Shown piece after piece: positions 44,680 through 56,266 of a stretch of 64,000 nucleotides of DNA (positions within the stretch are counted from its first letter, which is position 1; every line of letters begins with the position of its first letter). A program made the translations under genes and the position numbers. The notes under the pieces were generated by a model, which saw only the letters and a list, made by a program, of their open reading frames with translations, had not been told where the DNA came from and did no database searches. Location of the stretch: NCBI RefSeq assembly GCF_019061125.1, contig NZ_JAHQYI010000001.1, positions 2,046,001-2,110,000 of the forward strand. Direction: 5' to 3'. The DNA comes from Microbacterium sp. NC79. Lineage in GTDB: Bacteria > Actinomycetota > Actinomycetes > Actinomycetales > Microbacteriaceae.

Positions 44680-45696
44680 TTAGCTGTTGTAGCCCTGGGG
44701 GTTCTTCGTCTGCCAGGTCCAGTAGTCACGGCAGGCGTCATCAATCGTGAGCTGTGCCTTCCAGCCGAGCTCACGCTCTGCCTTCGACGGGTCGCAGTAG
44801 GTTGCGGCAACGTCACCGGCGCGGCGCGGCTTAATGTTGACGGGCAGTTCGTGGCCGATGGCCTTCTCGAACGCCGCGACGACACCCTTCACGCTGACGG
44901 GTTCACCGGTTCCGAGGTTGTAAACGCAGTACCCAGGCTGGGCTTGCTCGAGCGCAACCACGTGGCCGCCTGCCAGGTCAACGACGTGGATGTAGTCACG
45001 CAGACCGGTGCCATCCGGGGTGTCGTAGTCGTCGCCGAAGATACCCACTTCGTCCAGCGTGCCGATGGCAACGCGAGACACAAACGGCATGAGGTTGTTG
45101 GGGATTCCTGCGGGGTCTTCGCCAATCAGTCCCGACGAGTGCGCGCCCACCGGGTTGAAGTAGCGCAAAACGGTCACGGCGAGGTCAGGTGAAACCGCCG
45201 CGACGTCTTCGAGCACCTTCTCGTTCATGCGCTTCGACTTCGAGTAGGGGTTCGACAGGTCAACACTTGTCGTCGACTCTTCTGTGAACGGAAGATCCGC
45301 TGGGTCGGAGTACACGGTTCCGGTGCTGGAGAACACAAACGACTTCAGGCCACGCTCGATGCCCACGCTCAGCAGCGTAAACGTGCTGCCGAGGTTGTTG
45401 GAGTAGTACTTCAGCGGCAACTGGGTGGATTCCCCTACGGCCTTGTGCGCTGCGAGGTGAATGATCGAGTCAAACGGACCATACTCGTCGAACACGCTCG
45501 ACACCGTGGCCGGGTCCTTGGCGTCACCGACAACGAGCGGTGCGGGCTTGCCGGTAATTTCTGCGACCCGCTCAGCGGCAACGGCCGACGTTGCCGACAG
45601 GTCGTCAAGGAGAACGACCTCGTGGCCTGCATCGAGCAGTGCCACGGCCGTGTGAGTGCCAATGTAGCCGGCGCCGCCGGCGAGAAGTACGCGCAT
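44680..45696 (-). CDS. galE: UDP-glucose 4-epimerase
   Basis: 338 aa short-chain dehydrogenase fold. NAD binds at LLAGGAGYIGTHTAVALL; the catalytic Tyr/Lys pair is in NPYSKSKRMNEK, and the sugar-binding phrase FNPVGAHSSG is typical. It interconverts UDP-glucose and UDP-galactose for the Leloir pathway and cell-wall glycans. It is not linked to galTK, which lie 18 kb away. Confidence 0.95.
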   Translation of the reverse strand: MRVLLAGGAGYIGTHTAVALLDAGHEVVLLDDLSATSAVAAERVAEITGKPAPLVVGDAKDPATVSSVFDEYGPFDSIIHLAAHKAVGESTQLPLKYYSNNLGSTFTLLSVGIERGLKSFVFSSTGTVYSDPADLPFTEESTTSVDLSNPYSKSKRMNEKVLEDVAAVSPDLAVTVLRYFNPVGAHSSGLIGEDPAGIPNNLMPFVSRVAIGTLDEVGIFGDDYDTPDGTGLRDYIHVVDLAGGHVVALEQAQPGYCVYNLGTGEPVSVKGVVAAFEKAIGHELPVNIKPRRAGDVAATYCDPSKAERELGWKAQLTIDDACRDYWTWQTKNPQGYNS

Positions 45697-45733
45697 GAAC
45701 CCAGTTTACGTGGCGCGGCTTCTCAGCCCCGGC

Positions 45734-46399
45734 CTATTGCACGCCCTGCGGCAAAAGCACCCCGTTCGATTCTTCGAGATAGCACGAGCCGCACAGCGAT
45801 TCATATGTCACAAAGTGCTCGTCACGCACGGCCGCCGTCGCTGCGTCAATGGCGACTTGATCGCCGTCGAAGATAAAGCGTCCGCCGATCACCCGACCGT
45901 TGAACACGGCCTTGCGCCCGCAACGACAAATGGTCTTGAGCTCTTCAAGCGAGTGCGCGATTTCCAGCAGCCGCCGTGAACCCGGAAATGCCTGCGTGCG
46001 AAAGTCGGTGCGGATTCCGTAGGCGATCACCGGAATGCCATCAAGCACCGCAATACGGAACATGTCGTCGACCTGCGCAGGAGTGAGAAACTGCGCCTCA
46101 TCGACGAGGAGACACGCAATACGGTGTTCCCCAGGCACCAGCGCATCTGCCGCATCTCGCGCCAGGCGCTCGCGTGCGGCGGTAATCACGTCGCGCGCGG
46201 CAGCATCGGCTGGCAACAGAATATCGACTTCACGCGTCATGCCCAGGCGCGATTCGACCTGGCTCGCGCCCTTGGTATCGATGGCGGGCTTCACCAGCAG
46301 CACACGCTGGCCGCGTTCTTCGTAGTTGTAGGCCGCCTGCAAGAGTGCAGTCGACTTCCCGGAGTTCATCGCGCCATAGCGGAAGTACAGTTTGGCCAC
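45734..46399 (-). CDS. tdk: Thymidine kinase
   Basis: 221 aa type II thymidine kinase. P-loop YGAMNSGKSTALLQAAYNYE; Walker-B-like LLVDEAQFLTPAQVDDM with the catalytic Glu; zinc-lasso cysteines in CRCGRKAV and CGSCYLEE. It salvages thymidine. Confidence 0.95.
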   Translation of the reverse strand: MAKLYFRYGAMNSGKSTALLQAAYNYEERGQRVLLVKPAIDTKGASQVESRLGMTREVDILLPADAAARDVITAARERLARDAADALVPGEHRIACLLVDEAQFLTPAQVDDMFRIAVLDGIPVIAYGIRTDFRTQAFPGSRRLLEIAHSLEELKTICRCGRKAVFNGRVIGGRFIFDGDQVAIDAATAAVRDEHFVTYESLCGSCYLEESNGVLLPQGVQ

Positions 46400-46460
46400 C
46401 AGAAGAGTCTACAAAGATGTGGCTCCTACGCAGGACAGAACCGCGGGTACGTGAACGCAA

Positions 46461-46492
46461 ACGAGCCCGCCCCTCGAAAGGGACGGGCTCGT
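46461..46492. terminator. Terminator hairpin downstream of mqo
   Basis: Stem ACGAGCCCG-C-CCC / GGG-A-CGGGCTCGT (one internal mismatch) with a TCGAAA loop, 15 bp after the mqo stop. Confidence 0.8.
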
Positions 46493-46506
46493 GAAAGCGT
46501 GAGTGC

Positions 46507-47964
46507 TTAGCGGTTGATCTGCAGCGCCTCAGCGGTTTCTGAGACGACCTTGTCAGCCTCAGCCGGCTTGTCGTTCAGCGTCTCGCCATAGGTGGGGATG
46601 AGCTCCTTGAGGCGCGGTTCCCACTCGCCAATGCGGTCGGGGAAGCACGTGTTCAGCAGGTCGACCATGATCGACACGGCCGTCGACGCACCCGGCGATG
46701 CGCCAAGGAGACCGGCAATCGAGCCGTCGGAGTGCGCGATGACCTCGGTGCCGAACTGCAGCTTGCCGCCCTTCATCACCTGAGCGCGTTGACCGGCGTT
46801 GAGAAGAACCCAGTCTTCGTCCTTCGCCGTGGGCATGAACTCGCGCAACGAGTCCACCTTGCCCTTGTGCGTCTTCATGAGCTCACCAACGAGGTACTTG
46901 ATCAGGTTGAAGTTTGTGAGTCCGACCTTGATCATGCTGAAGACGTTGTGGAAGCGAACCTGCGTGATGAGGTCCATCATGTTGCCGTTCTTCAGGAACT
47001 TCGGCGTGAAGGTCGCGAACGGTCCGAACAGAATCGAGGTCTCGCCGTCGACAACGCGGGTGTCGAGGTGCGGCACCGACATCGGCGGCGCACCAACGGC
47101 AGCCTGCGAGTACACCTTGGCCTTGTGCTGCGAAACGATGGCAGGGTTGGACGTCTTCAGCCACTGGCCACCGATCGGGAAGCAACCATAGCCCTTGATC
47201 TCAGGAATGCCCGAGCCCTGCAGCAGCTTGAGGGCCCAGCCACCAGCGCCAACGAAGACGAACTTGGCGTTGATGGAACCAGGGGTGCGGCCGAGCATGT
47301 CGCGGAAGTTCACCTTCCACGTGCCGTCCTTCTGACGCTTCAGCTTGCGAACCTCGCGGTTCGTGTAGAGCGTCGCACCCTTGCTCGTCATGTTGTCGAA
47401 CAGCTGGCGGGTGACGGAACCAAAGTCAACGTCGGTGCCGGCAGGCACTCGGGTCGCCGCGAACGGCTCGCCTGCAACACGCTTCTGCATGAGCAGCGGT
47501 GCCCACTGGTTGATGACGCGGCTGTCTTCGCTGTACTCGATGCCAGCGAACAGCGGCTCGTTCTTGAGCGCCTCATAGCGGGTCTTGAGGTACTTGACGT
47601 CTTTTTCGCCGGTAACGAAAGTCATGTGAGGAGTGGGATTGATGAAGGTGTCAGGAGCGTTGAGCACGCCCTCCTCCATCAGCTTCGTCCAGAGCTGGCG
47701 GCTCTGCTGGAATTGCTCGTTGATCGAGATGGCCTTGGCCGGGTTGACGGAACCATCGGCTGCGGCAGGCATGTAGTTCAATTCACACAGCGCTGCGTGG
47801 CCGGTGCCCGCGTTGTTCCACGCGTTGGACGACTCCTGCGCGACGTCGGAGAGTCGTTCGAAGACGACGATCTTCCAGTCCGGCTGAAGCTCTGAGATAA
47901 GGGTGCCAAGGGTGGCACTCATCACTCCGCCACCAATAAGAACGACGTCTACAGTTTCACTCAC
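46507..47964 (-). CDS. mqo: Malate:quinone oxidoreductase
   Basis: 485 aa FAD-dependent membrane-associated enzyme of the TCA cycle that oxidises malate to oxaloacetate and passes electrons to quinone. The FAD motif is VVLIGGGVMSATLGTLISEL; AWNNAGTGHAALCELNYMP and GVDFGS-type phrases plus the C-terminal LLGASPGASTAVSIMVDLL are MQO hallmarks. Full length. Single-gene unit. Confidence 0.97.
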   Translation of the reverse strand: MSETVDVVLIGGGVMSATLGTLISELQPDWKIVVFERLSDVAQESSNAWNNAGTGHAALCELNYMPAAADGSVNPAKAISINEQFQQSRQLWTKLMEEGVLNAPDTFINPTPHMTFVTGEKDVKYLKTRYEALKNEPLFAGIEYSEDSRVINQWAPLLMQKRVAGEPFAATRVPAGTDVDFGSVTRQLFDNMTSKGATLYTNREVRKLKRQKDGTWKVNFRDMLGRTPGSINAKFVFVGAGGWALKLLQGSGIPEIKGYGCFPIGGQWLKTSNPAIVSQHKAKVYSQAAVGAPPMSVPHLDTRVVDGETSILFGPFATFTPKFLKNGNMMDLITQVRFHNVFSMIKVGLTNFNLIKYLVGELMKTHKGKVDSLREFMPTAKDEDWVLLNAGQRAQVMKGGKLQFGTEVIAHSDGSIAGLLGASPGASTAVSIMVDLLNTCFPDRIGEWEPRLKELIPTYGETLNDKPAEADKVVSETAEALQINR

Positions 47965-48038
47965 CCGACTAGTTTAAGCCGTCGGATGCCGCACCCTTGC
48001 CCGTAGGCGGGTTCTTGGCCTCGTCAATTGATCCGATA

Positions 48039-48060
48039 CGAAAGAAGTCCCCTTCTTTCG
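48039..48060. terminator. Terminator hairpin downstream of the VIT-family gene
   Basis: Perfect 9-bp stem CGAAAGAAG / CTTCTTTCG with a TCCC loop, in an A+T-richer spacer between the VIT-family stop and the start of mqo. Confidence 0.6.
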
Positions 48061-48085
48061 GCAGTAATTTTGATTCCGTTGCCTG

Positions 48086-48817
48086 CTAATTATTTCGGTT
48101 GACATCAATTTGCGGCACGAACTGGTCAATCGCCTCAAGAAGCAAACCCGCACTAAAGGCAACAACCGCCACAAAGAGCCCGGTAAGCAACGATCGGGCA
48201 ATCGCGCGGCCCGCCGTTCCTGAGCCCGAAGCCCACGCGACGACGCCGCTCATGGTGAGGCAAATCACGACCACGCTGATGGACGCCACCGCGCGCACGT
48301 CTTCGGAGACGAGCAGCACCGTGACTGTCAGCGGAAGCGCGCCTGATATGAAGCCAAGCACCGTGAGGAACCCTCCCCACCAGGGCTGCCACGCAGGCGG
48401 CGGTGGGTCAAGGAGGCCGAGGTCGGTTTCGAGATGGGCGGCTAGCGCGTTGCGCTGGGTGAGTTGGGTTGCCACTTGCTTTGCCAACGGGGCATCCAAA
48501 CCAAGGTTGCTGTAATGCTCTTCAAGGTCGCTGAACTCTTCCTCAGGCGACCGCGCCAACAGCACCTGCTGGCGTTCAACGGCCCGACGCTGGTGCCCGC
48601 GTTCCTGCGCAAGCTCAGCAAAGGTTCCGGCAGCCAACGACAGCGCCCCGGTGATGAGCACGATGGCTGCGGCAAAGCTGACCGTCGTCATGTCGGCGCC
48701 TGCGCCCATAAATCCCTGAATTGCGCCGGTGGTCGTCATGACGCCGTCGTTGGCGTCGAGCGCCCAGCGGCGGCCAGTGGAACCGTCGATGATGTCGCGG
48801 CGAGACCGAATGAACAT
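48086..48817 (-). CDS. VIT1/CCC1-family membrane protein (Fe/Mn transporter-like)
   Basis: 243 aa. The N-terminal ALDANDGVMTTTGAIQGFMGAG and LITGALSLAAGTFAELAQER are the two conserved regions of the VIT1/CCC1 family, which moves ferrous iron or manganese out of the cytosol. An acidic cytoplasmic helix pair follows (RSPEEEFSDLEEHYSNLG), then three more spans. Substrate metal is inferred from the family. No DtxR-type operator was seen upstream. Confidence 0.85.
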   Translation of the reverse strand: MFIRSRRDIIDGSTGRRWALDANDGVMTTTGAIQGFMGAGADMTTVSFAAAIVLITGALSLAAGTFAELAQERGHQRRAVERQQVLLARSPEEEFSDLEEHYSNLGLDAPLAKQVATQLTQRNALAAHLETDLGLLDPPPPAWQPWWGGFLTVLGFISGALPLTVTVLLVSEDVRAVASISVVVICLTMSGVVAWASGSGTAGRAIARSLLTGLFVAVVAFSAGLLLEAIDQFVPQIDVNRNN

Positions 48818-48864
48818 GACGCCATCATGCCCAACCCGCGCGGTTTAGGGAACTTCGGCGAGAC

Positions 48865-48902
48865 GACAATCGCGCCGAGCCCGCAGGCCCGACGCGATTG
48901 TC
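48865..48902. terminator. Terminator hairpin downstream of asd
   Basis: Stem GACAATCGCG / CGCGATTGTC with an 18-base inner part that can pair further (GAGCCCGCAGGCCCG), 14 bp after the asd stop. Confidence 0.75.
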
Positions 48903-48916
48903 ATGTGAATGGGAGC

Positions 48917-51227
<2,311 letters not shown>

Positions 51228-51268
51228 GAGAGCGTCCTCTTTTCTGGAGTGCTTGTAGAGAGCGGCGG

Positions 51269-52774
51269 CTAGCTGTCTGGCGACATCGCCACGATGAGCC
51301 GGTGCTCTGAAATCTCGGATCCGTGCAGTTGTTCACTCACCTGGCCGTCGACCAGCACGAGCACGCGGTCGCACAGTCGGGTGAGGTCTTCGAGGTCGGA
51401 GGACGCAACAAGCACCGGCGTGCCAGTCGCGGCAACATCACGCACCTGTTCGTACATGGCTTTTCGTGCGCCAATGTCGACGCCACTCGTGGGGTCATCC
51501 ATGACGAGCAGGCGCGGCCCAACATTGAGCCATTTGCCGAAGATGACCTTCTGCCTGTTACCGCCAGAGAGCGCGGCATAGTCGCGGCTGGGCACGCGTG
51601 GCCGAATATCAAGGCGCTCCATCCAGAGGTCAACACGCTGCTTTTCAGCTGCTTTGTTGATCACACCGAATCGGGTGAGCCCGTCGATATCGCCCATCGT
51701 CAGGTTCTCGGCAATACTCATGCCGCGAACAGCGGCCCCGGGCTCACGGTTGGCGAGCACGAGCGCAATGCCCGCTCGAATCGCCGCCGCCGGCGTCAGT
51801 GATTCAAGTTGTTCTCCGTCAATCACGACGGTTTCTGCCCGCCCGTTGGCATCTCCGTAGAGAGCGGAGGCAACAGTCTCTCGGCCAGACCCGTCAAGGC
51901 CGGCCACTCCGACGATCTCGCCAGGTGCCAGTTCAACGTCGAACTGTCGAAGCGTCGTTGAGCTCAATCCCGAAATCGACACGCGTGCCGGTTGCCCCGT
52001 GGGTGCGGGGCGACGCTCGTCGTCAGCAGCAATCTCCTCGCCGACGATGAGAGCAGCAAGCCCGGCACGATCAAGTCCGGCTGTGGTCGTGCTGGCAACA
52101 ACGCGACCATCCCGCAACGCGGTGATGCCTGTGCAGAGTTGGGTGACCTCATCGAGGCGGTGCGAAACATACATCACGGCAACTCCGCGAGCTGCCACTT
52201 CTCGCACAATCTCAAAGAGACGTTCCACGTCATCGACGGGCAACGCCGCGGTCGGCTCGTCCAGCACCAGCAGCCGGGCGGGGCCGAGCTCCGAATCGTC
52301 GAGGCATCGCGCTACCGCGAGCGCCGTGCGTTCCACCGCGCTCAGGGTAGAAACCGGTGCGTCCAGATCGATCGTGACGCCAACACGCGCCAGGGATTCG
52401 GTCGCGATCTTGCGCAGCGGCGCCCAGTCGATACCAAACGTGCCGCGCGGGAATCCGCTCGTGAGGCCAAAGTTCTCAATGGCGCTGAACGCCTCGATGA
52501 GTCCGAGGTCCTGGTGTACAAAACGCAGACCGCTGTGCCGTGAGTCTTCGGGGCTACCGAGCTTGAGCGGGGAGCCTGCGACGAACACCTCTCCCCCATG
52601 ATCAGGGTGGTGAAAGCCCGACAGAATCTTGATCAGGGTCGATTTGCCCGACCCGTTTTCTCCCACGAGTGCGTGGACCTCGCCCGCCGCTATCGTCAGC
52701 GAGGCATCTTGCAACGCACGAGCGTCACCAAAGGTTTTCGATACGCCACGGAGGGCGAGGGCCACATCAGTCAT
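51269..52774 (-). CDS. Ribose-type ABC transporter ATP-binding protein (two ATPase domains)
   Basis: 501 aa. It has two fused ABC domains as in RbsA/MglA. The first has Walker A VGENGSGKSTLIKILSGFHH (about residue 33). The signature is degenerate (VSTLSAVERTALAVARCLDD) and Walker B is LLVLDEPTAAL. The second has a degenerate Walker A (GVAGLDGSGRETVASALYG), the usual RbsA pattern, with signature LSGGNRQKVIFGKWL. The ATG at 52774 lies two bases after the binding-protein stop. Confidence 0.93.
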   Translation of the reverse strand: MTDVALALRGVSKTFGDARALQDASLTIAAGEVHALVGENGSGKSTLIKILSGFHHPDHGGEVFVAGSPLKLGSPEDSRHSGLRFVHQDLGLIEAFSAIENFGLTSGFPRGTFGIDWAPLRKIATESLARVGVTIDLDAPVSTLSAVERTALAVARCLDDSELGPARLLVLDEPTAALPVDDVERLFEIVREVAARGVAVMYVSHRLDEVTQLCTGITALRDGRVVASTTTAGLDRAGLAALIVGEEIAADDERRPAPTGQPARVSISGLSSTTLRQFDVELAPGEIVGVAGLDGSGRETVASALYGDANGRAETVVIDGEQLESLTPAAAIRAGIALVLANREPGAAVRGMSIAENLTMGDIDGLTRFGVINKAAEKQRVDLWMERLDIRPRVPSRDYAALSGGNRQKVIFGKWLNVGPRLLVMDDPTSGVDIGARKAMYEQVRDVAATGTPVLVASSDLEDLTRLCDRVLVLVDGQVSEQLHGSEISEHRLIVAMSPDS

Positions 52775-52775
52775 G

Positions 52776-53900
52776 TCAGACGCCCCACAGTGCCTTGAAC
52801 TGGTCGGCGAAGTCAACGACCGAGGGGAACGTCTCGTCGCGCGATGGCAGGGTATCCTTCGTCACGATCCAGGCCGGGTATGTGTGCGCAACGGAAGGGG
52901 CGATATCTTCCCCGTTGAACATGCGCAACAAAGTATCGACGTGACGCCAAGCGAACTCGTACCCTGACGGGGTATCAATCGCCGCCAAATAGTCGCCGTC
53001 TGCGAGGTATCCCATTGCCGCCGCGCCGTAGCCGACGGTGACGAACCGTACGTTTTCTCCGACACCGCTCGCGCGCAGTGCGTCAGGCACACCGACCATC
53101 ATGTCGGCCCAGGCGAGGTTGACCCAGTTCACGTCCGGGTGCGACTGCAGGTACGTCACGATACGAGAGGACAGGTCACCGCCAAGTGCATCCACGGGCA
53201 GATCAACAACATCCGCCGTGCAGGATTCACAATTCTCAGAGATGGTGTCGGTGAAGGCGGCCGTGCCTATGGGGGTGACGTCCATTGCGCTGACCATGAA
53301 GGTGACGGCATTCGTCCCTGCACCAGACTGGCTCATCACGAAGTTTGCGAGACGCTCGCCAGCGGCCGCGAACTCTGCGGGCCCGAAGTGGTTAACCGGC
53401 ACCGACTCGGTGGGCTCCTGCGAACTGTTCATGTCGAGCACCGGAATGCCGCGCGCGGCAAGCGTTGCCGCTTCGTCAGCCCACACGGCCCGAGCGCTAC
53501 CTGAGGTAATGACGGCATCAGGATTGTCGAGCACTGCCTGACCCCACGCCGCCTTCGTATCTTCCGGGGTGAGACCCGAGTCGATGCGGGTGAGCGTCCA
53601 GCCCACCGCATCGATCGACGCCTCGATCGTGTTGCCAAGGTCTTGACATGCGGGCAGCGCGCACTGCATGAAGTAGATTTCCTTGTCAGCCGGCACGTCA
53701 CCCGCGATGGGTTCGTCGATACCGATGCTGGTGGGACGCAGCAGAACGTCTTTCACCTTAGCTGCGGCAGCGGTGGCGACTTTGTCGGTTGCCGGGGCCG
53801 CGTCGTCGCCTCCGCCCGCGGAACCATCCGCGGAGCAGGCAGTCAAAGCAAGGGTTGCGACGGCCAGCGTCGCGCCAAGGACAGCAAGTTTGCGATGCAT
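52776..53900 (-). CDS. Type I periplasmic-binding-fold substrate-binding lipoprotein
   Basis: 374 aa. Signal peptide with lipobox ALTACSADG, then two Rossmann-like lobes as in ribose-binding proteins: IYFMQCALPACQDLGNTIEA and DAVITSGSARAVWADEAATL. Four extra cysteines (QCALPAC, CESC) suggest disulfides, unlike RbsB. I use the ATG at 53900 with GAGAGG. It is the first gene of the importer operon and diverges from the SDR-dioxygenase genes; the ligand is unknown. Confidence 0.88.
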   Translation of the reverse strand: MHRKLAVLGATLAVATLALTACSADGSAGGGDDAAPATDKVATAAAAKVKDVLLRPTSIGIDEPIAGDVPADKEIYFMQCALPACQDLGNTIEASIDAVGWTLTRIDSGLTPEDTKAAWGQAVLDNPDAVITSGSARAVWADEAATLAARGIPVLDMNSSQEPTESVPVNHFGPAEFAAAGERLANFVMSQSGAGTNAVTFMVSAMDVTPIGTAAFTDTISENCESCTADVVDLPVDALGGDLSSRIVTYLQSHPDVNWVNLAWADMMVGVPDALRASGVGENVRFVTVGYGAAAMGYLADGDYLAAIDTPSGYEFAWRHVDTLLRMFNGEDIAPSVAHTYPAWIVTKDTLPSRDETFPSVVDFADQFKALWGV

Positions 53901-54140
53901 AAATTGGACCTCTCTGTTCATCGTTGAAAGCGAGTGCATGGGTGCTGGTGTCAGGCGAGGGGTACAGAATCCTCGTCCGGGATGCCTGATGCCAGCGGAA
54001 GCGACCATAGGAGCGCCGCTAGCGCGCCCGCCATCGAATGTCCCGCCAGCCGAAACATTTGCCATGGCGAAGCATCTTCCAGCCCTTAGATGACTCGAAA
54101 CGCCGTCAACGAAGCGGCGTCTCACTATGAAGGGAACATT
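53901..54140. promoter_or_regulatory. Divergent control region between importer and catabolic operons
   Basis: About 240 bp between two divergent first genes. It contains the palindrome core GCCATGGC (54061-54068 region) and a hairpin AACGCCG/CGGCGTC at about 54100-54122, just before the SDR ribosome site. No match to a known operator is certain, but shared control of both operons is likely. Confidence 0.45.
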
Positions 54141-55046
54141 ATGACTACTCAAAGACGAGTTGTTCTCGTTACAGGCGCGTCCCGCGGCGCAGGACGCGGT
54201 ATCGCGGTGGGTCTCGCACCCGATTCTGTCGTCTATATCACGGGCAGAACCTCCAGCCCTTCCCACGAAGATCAGTGGCTACCAGGATCGTTAGCCGAAA
54301 CTGCTGGCGAGATCGAAGCTGCAGGTGGCGTGGCGGTGCCTGTTGCGTGTGATCACGGAGATGATGATCAGGTCGCAGCTCTGTTTGAGCAGATCACCCG
54401 CGATCACGGCCGTCTCGACATTCTTGTGAACAATGCGATCGCGCTCCCTCGCGAGCTGCCGGGGCCGCGCGGGTTCTGGGAAATGCCGCTCGACGATGAA
54501 GTACGGTTACTCAACGTGGGACTGCGCTCACACTACGTGTCGAGCTACCACGCGGCAAAGCTTATGGTGCCCCAGGGCAGCGGCCTCATCGTTAACACGT
54601 CATCACCCGGGGCACGCACTCACCTTCCAGGCGTACACACGCCGCCATATGGTGCAGGCAAGGCCGGTTCTGACAAGCTCATCCACGACATGGCGTGCGA
54701 ACTCGAACCACATGGTGTTGCGGCCGTCGGGATCTGGATGGGTCTGCTGCTCACAGAGCGCGTTCTCGCTAACCCCGACTGGGTACGCGACGACGGAGTA
54801 TTTCCCGGAATGGAGTCACCATGGTTCATCGGCCGTGTTATCGACGCTCTCTCTCGTGATGAAAAACTTGCGGCGCGTAGCGGTGGCATTTTCTATAGCA
54901 GCGAACTGGCTGCGGCTTACGGCGTGACAGAGGCAGATGGAACCACTCCACCGTCATATCGCGCATGGTTGGGAGCGCCTTCCTCGTTCACCGACGTATA
55001 TCCGACATATGCCGAGTTTGTTGCCTCGGAAGCCGCCGTCTCATGA
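54141..55046 (+). CDS. Short-chain dehydrogenase/reductase (DHRS1-like)
   Basis: 301 aa. The NAD(P) motif VLVTGASRGAGRGIAVGLA opens the protein, NNA is in ILVNNAIALP, and the catalytic Tyr/Lys pair is YGAGKAGSDKL (about 170/174) with Ser in VNTSSPGA. The ATG at 54141 has AGGGA. It is the first gene of the plus-strand catabolic set and probably oxidises or reduces a hydroxyl or ketone group of the substrate. Confidence 0.88.
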   Translation: MTTQRRVVLVTGASRGAGRGIAVGLAPDSVVYITGRTSSPSHEDQWLPGSLAETAGEIEAAGGVAVPVACDHGDDDQVAALFEQITRDHGRLDILVNNAIALPRELPGPRGFWEMPLDDEVRLLNVGLRSHYVSSYHAAKLMVPQGSGLIVNTSSPGARTHLPGVHTPPYGAGKAGSDKLIHDMACELEPHGVAAVGIWMGLLLTERVLANPDWVRDDGVFPGMESPWFIGRVIDALSRDEKLAARSGGIFYSSELAAAYGVTEADGTTPPSYRAWLGAPSSFTDVYPTYAEFVASEAAVS

Positions 55047-55166
55047 TGCACCATCCTCGCATCCGGGCATCCTTTCCGAGGGGCGGAACACCCGATTTTT
55101 CCTCTGCGCACTGTGTGGTGGGCTATCCGCATCTGACAGAGACGTTAGGTTCCAGAGGAGAAAACT

Positions 55167-56189
55167 TTGAGTAAGTACGACTACAACCCGGGCCCCACCA
55201 TCTCGCATGCCGCTGGAATCAACATCGGCACGCCTGATCTCGAGAAATCGCTGTGGTTTTTCCGCGATCTGCTCGGCATGGAGGTCACCGCCCAAACTGA
55301 GAACGTCGCGTACCTGCGGGGATACCAGGAGCACGTTCACCACTCCCTCACGCTGACGCGCCAGGCAAACTCGGCCGTGAACAGCCTGAGCTTCCGCGTC
55401 GGTCGACGAGAAGACGTGGAACTTTTTCACGACCGCATTCAGAAGTCGGAAACCGACGTTCTGGAACTTCCGTCAGGAAGCGAAGCGGGCCGCGGCGAAG
55501 CGATTCGCTTCCTGATCCCTGGTTCCAACCACCCTGTCGAGCTCTACTACGACATCGACCGCACCGCTGGTGACCCCGACCTGAAGTCACAGCTGCTTGG
55601 CAACTCGACGCGTCGCCGCGGTCTCGGAGTCCAGCGCATCGACCACCTGAACGTTTCGACAACGCCAAGCACGATCGGAACCGCTGAGCGTTGGATGCGC
55701 GAAGAGCTCGGCATGAAGCGTCGCGAGTACGCGGCAGCGGAACCGGGAACGGACGATCTGTGGGTGTCATGGTTGTCGGTGAACTCGCGTCTGCACGACA
55801 TTGCTATCGCAGCCAACGAGCAGGAAGGGGATGCCCGGTTCCACCACGTCGCTTTCCACCTCGCGAACTACCACGATGTCCTCACCGCCGCCGATGTGCT
55901 GCGCGACAACGGCATCCAGATTGACGCTGGCCCCGGCGTGCACGGCGTCGGCCAGGCGATGTACCTCTACGTGCGCGACCCCGGTTCGGGCCACCGCATC
56001 GAGCTGTACTCCGGCGGATACCCGTTCTTCGAGCCGGACTGGGAGGCGACGTACTGGGGAATCGCCGAAATGGGTGCAGGCATGACCTGGGTGGCAGACC
56101 TCCCGAACATGGACCCTGCCACCAGCACCTACGTGACCACGACGGCAATGTCGGGTCTCGAGTTCAACCGAGCTGGCGGCCAGGCTTAA
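55167..56189 (+). CDS. Extradiol ring-cleavage dioxygenase (VOC family, catechol 2,3-dioxygenase-like)
   Basis: 340 aa, TTG start after AGAGGAGAAAA. Two vicinal-oxygen-chelate modules: an N-terminal copy (INIGTPDLEKSLWFFRDLLG) and a catalytic C-terminal copy. The probable Fe ligands are His in VQRIDHLNVS, His in RFHHVAFHLANYHD and Glu in SGHRIELYSGGY, the class I extradiol pattern. It would open a catechol ring next to the diol. A hairpin follows, then the TetR gene. Confidence 0.88.
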   Translation: MSKYDYNPGPTISHAAGINIGTPDLEKSLWFFRDLLGMEVTAQTENVAYLRGYQEHVHHSLTLTRQANSAVNSLSFRVGRREDVELFHDRIQKSETDVLELPSGSEAGRGEAIRFLIPGSNHPVELYYDIDRTAGDPDLKSQLLGNSTRRRGLGVQRIDHLNVSTTPSTIGTAERWMREELGMKRREYAAAEPGTDDLWVSWLSVNSRLHDIAIAANEQEGDARFHHVAFHLANYHDVLTAADVLRDNGIQIDAGPGVHGVGQAMYLYVRDPGSGHRIELYSGGYPFFEPDWEATYWGIAEMGAGMTWVADLPNMDPATSTYVTTTAMSGLEFNRAGGQA

Positions 56190-56198
56190 CAGAACAAT

Positions 56199-56244
56199 CC
56201 GAGCGTGTCGCGGCGGGGGCTCTCCCCCTTCGCGGCACGCTCGG
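56199..56244 (+). terminator. Terminator after the dioxygenase gene
   Basis: Stem CCGAGCGTG / CACGCTCGG extended by inner CGCGG and GGGG/CCCC pairs, 10 bp after the dioxygenase stop. It separates that transcript from the TetR-hydrolase-monooxygenase group. Confidence 0.7.
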
Positions 56245-56266
56245 TGCGTGTAGGCTCACTCACGAT

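Noticed and set aside
46732-47895. 387-codon plus-strand frame
   Set aside because: Antisense to mqo over its full length; composition is not protein-like.
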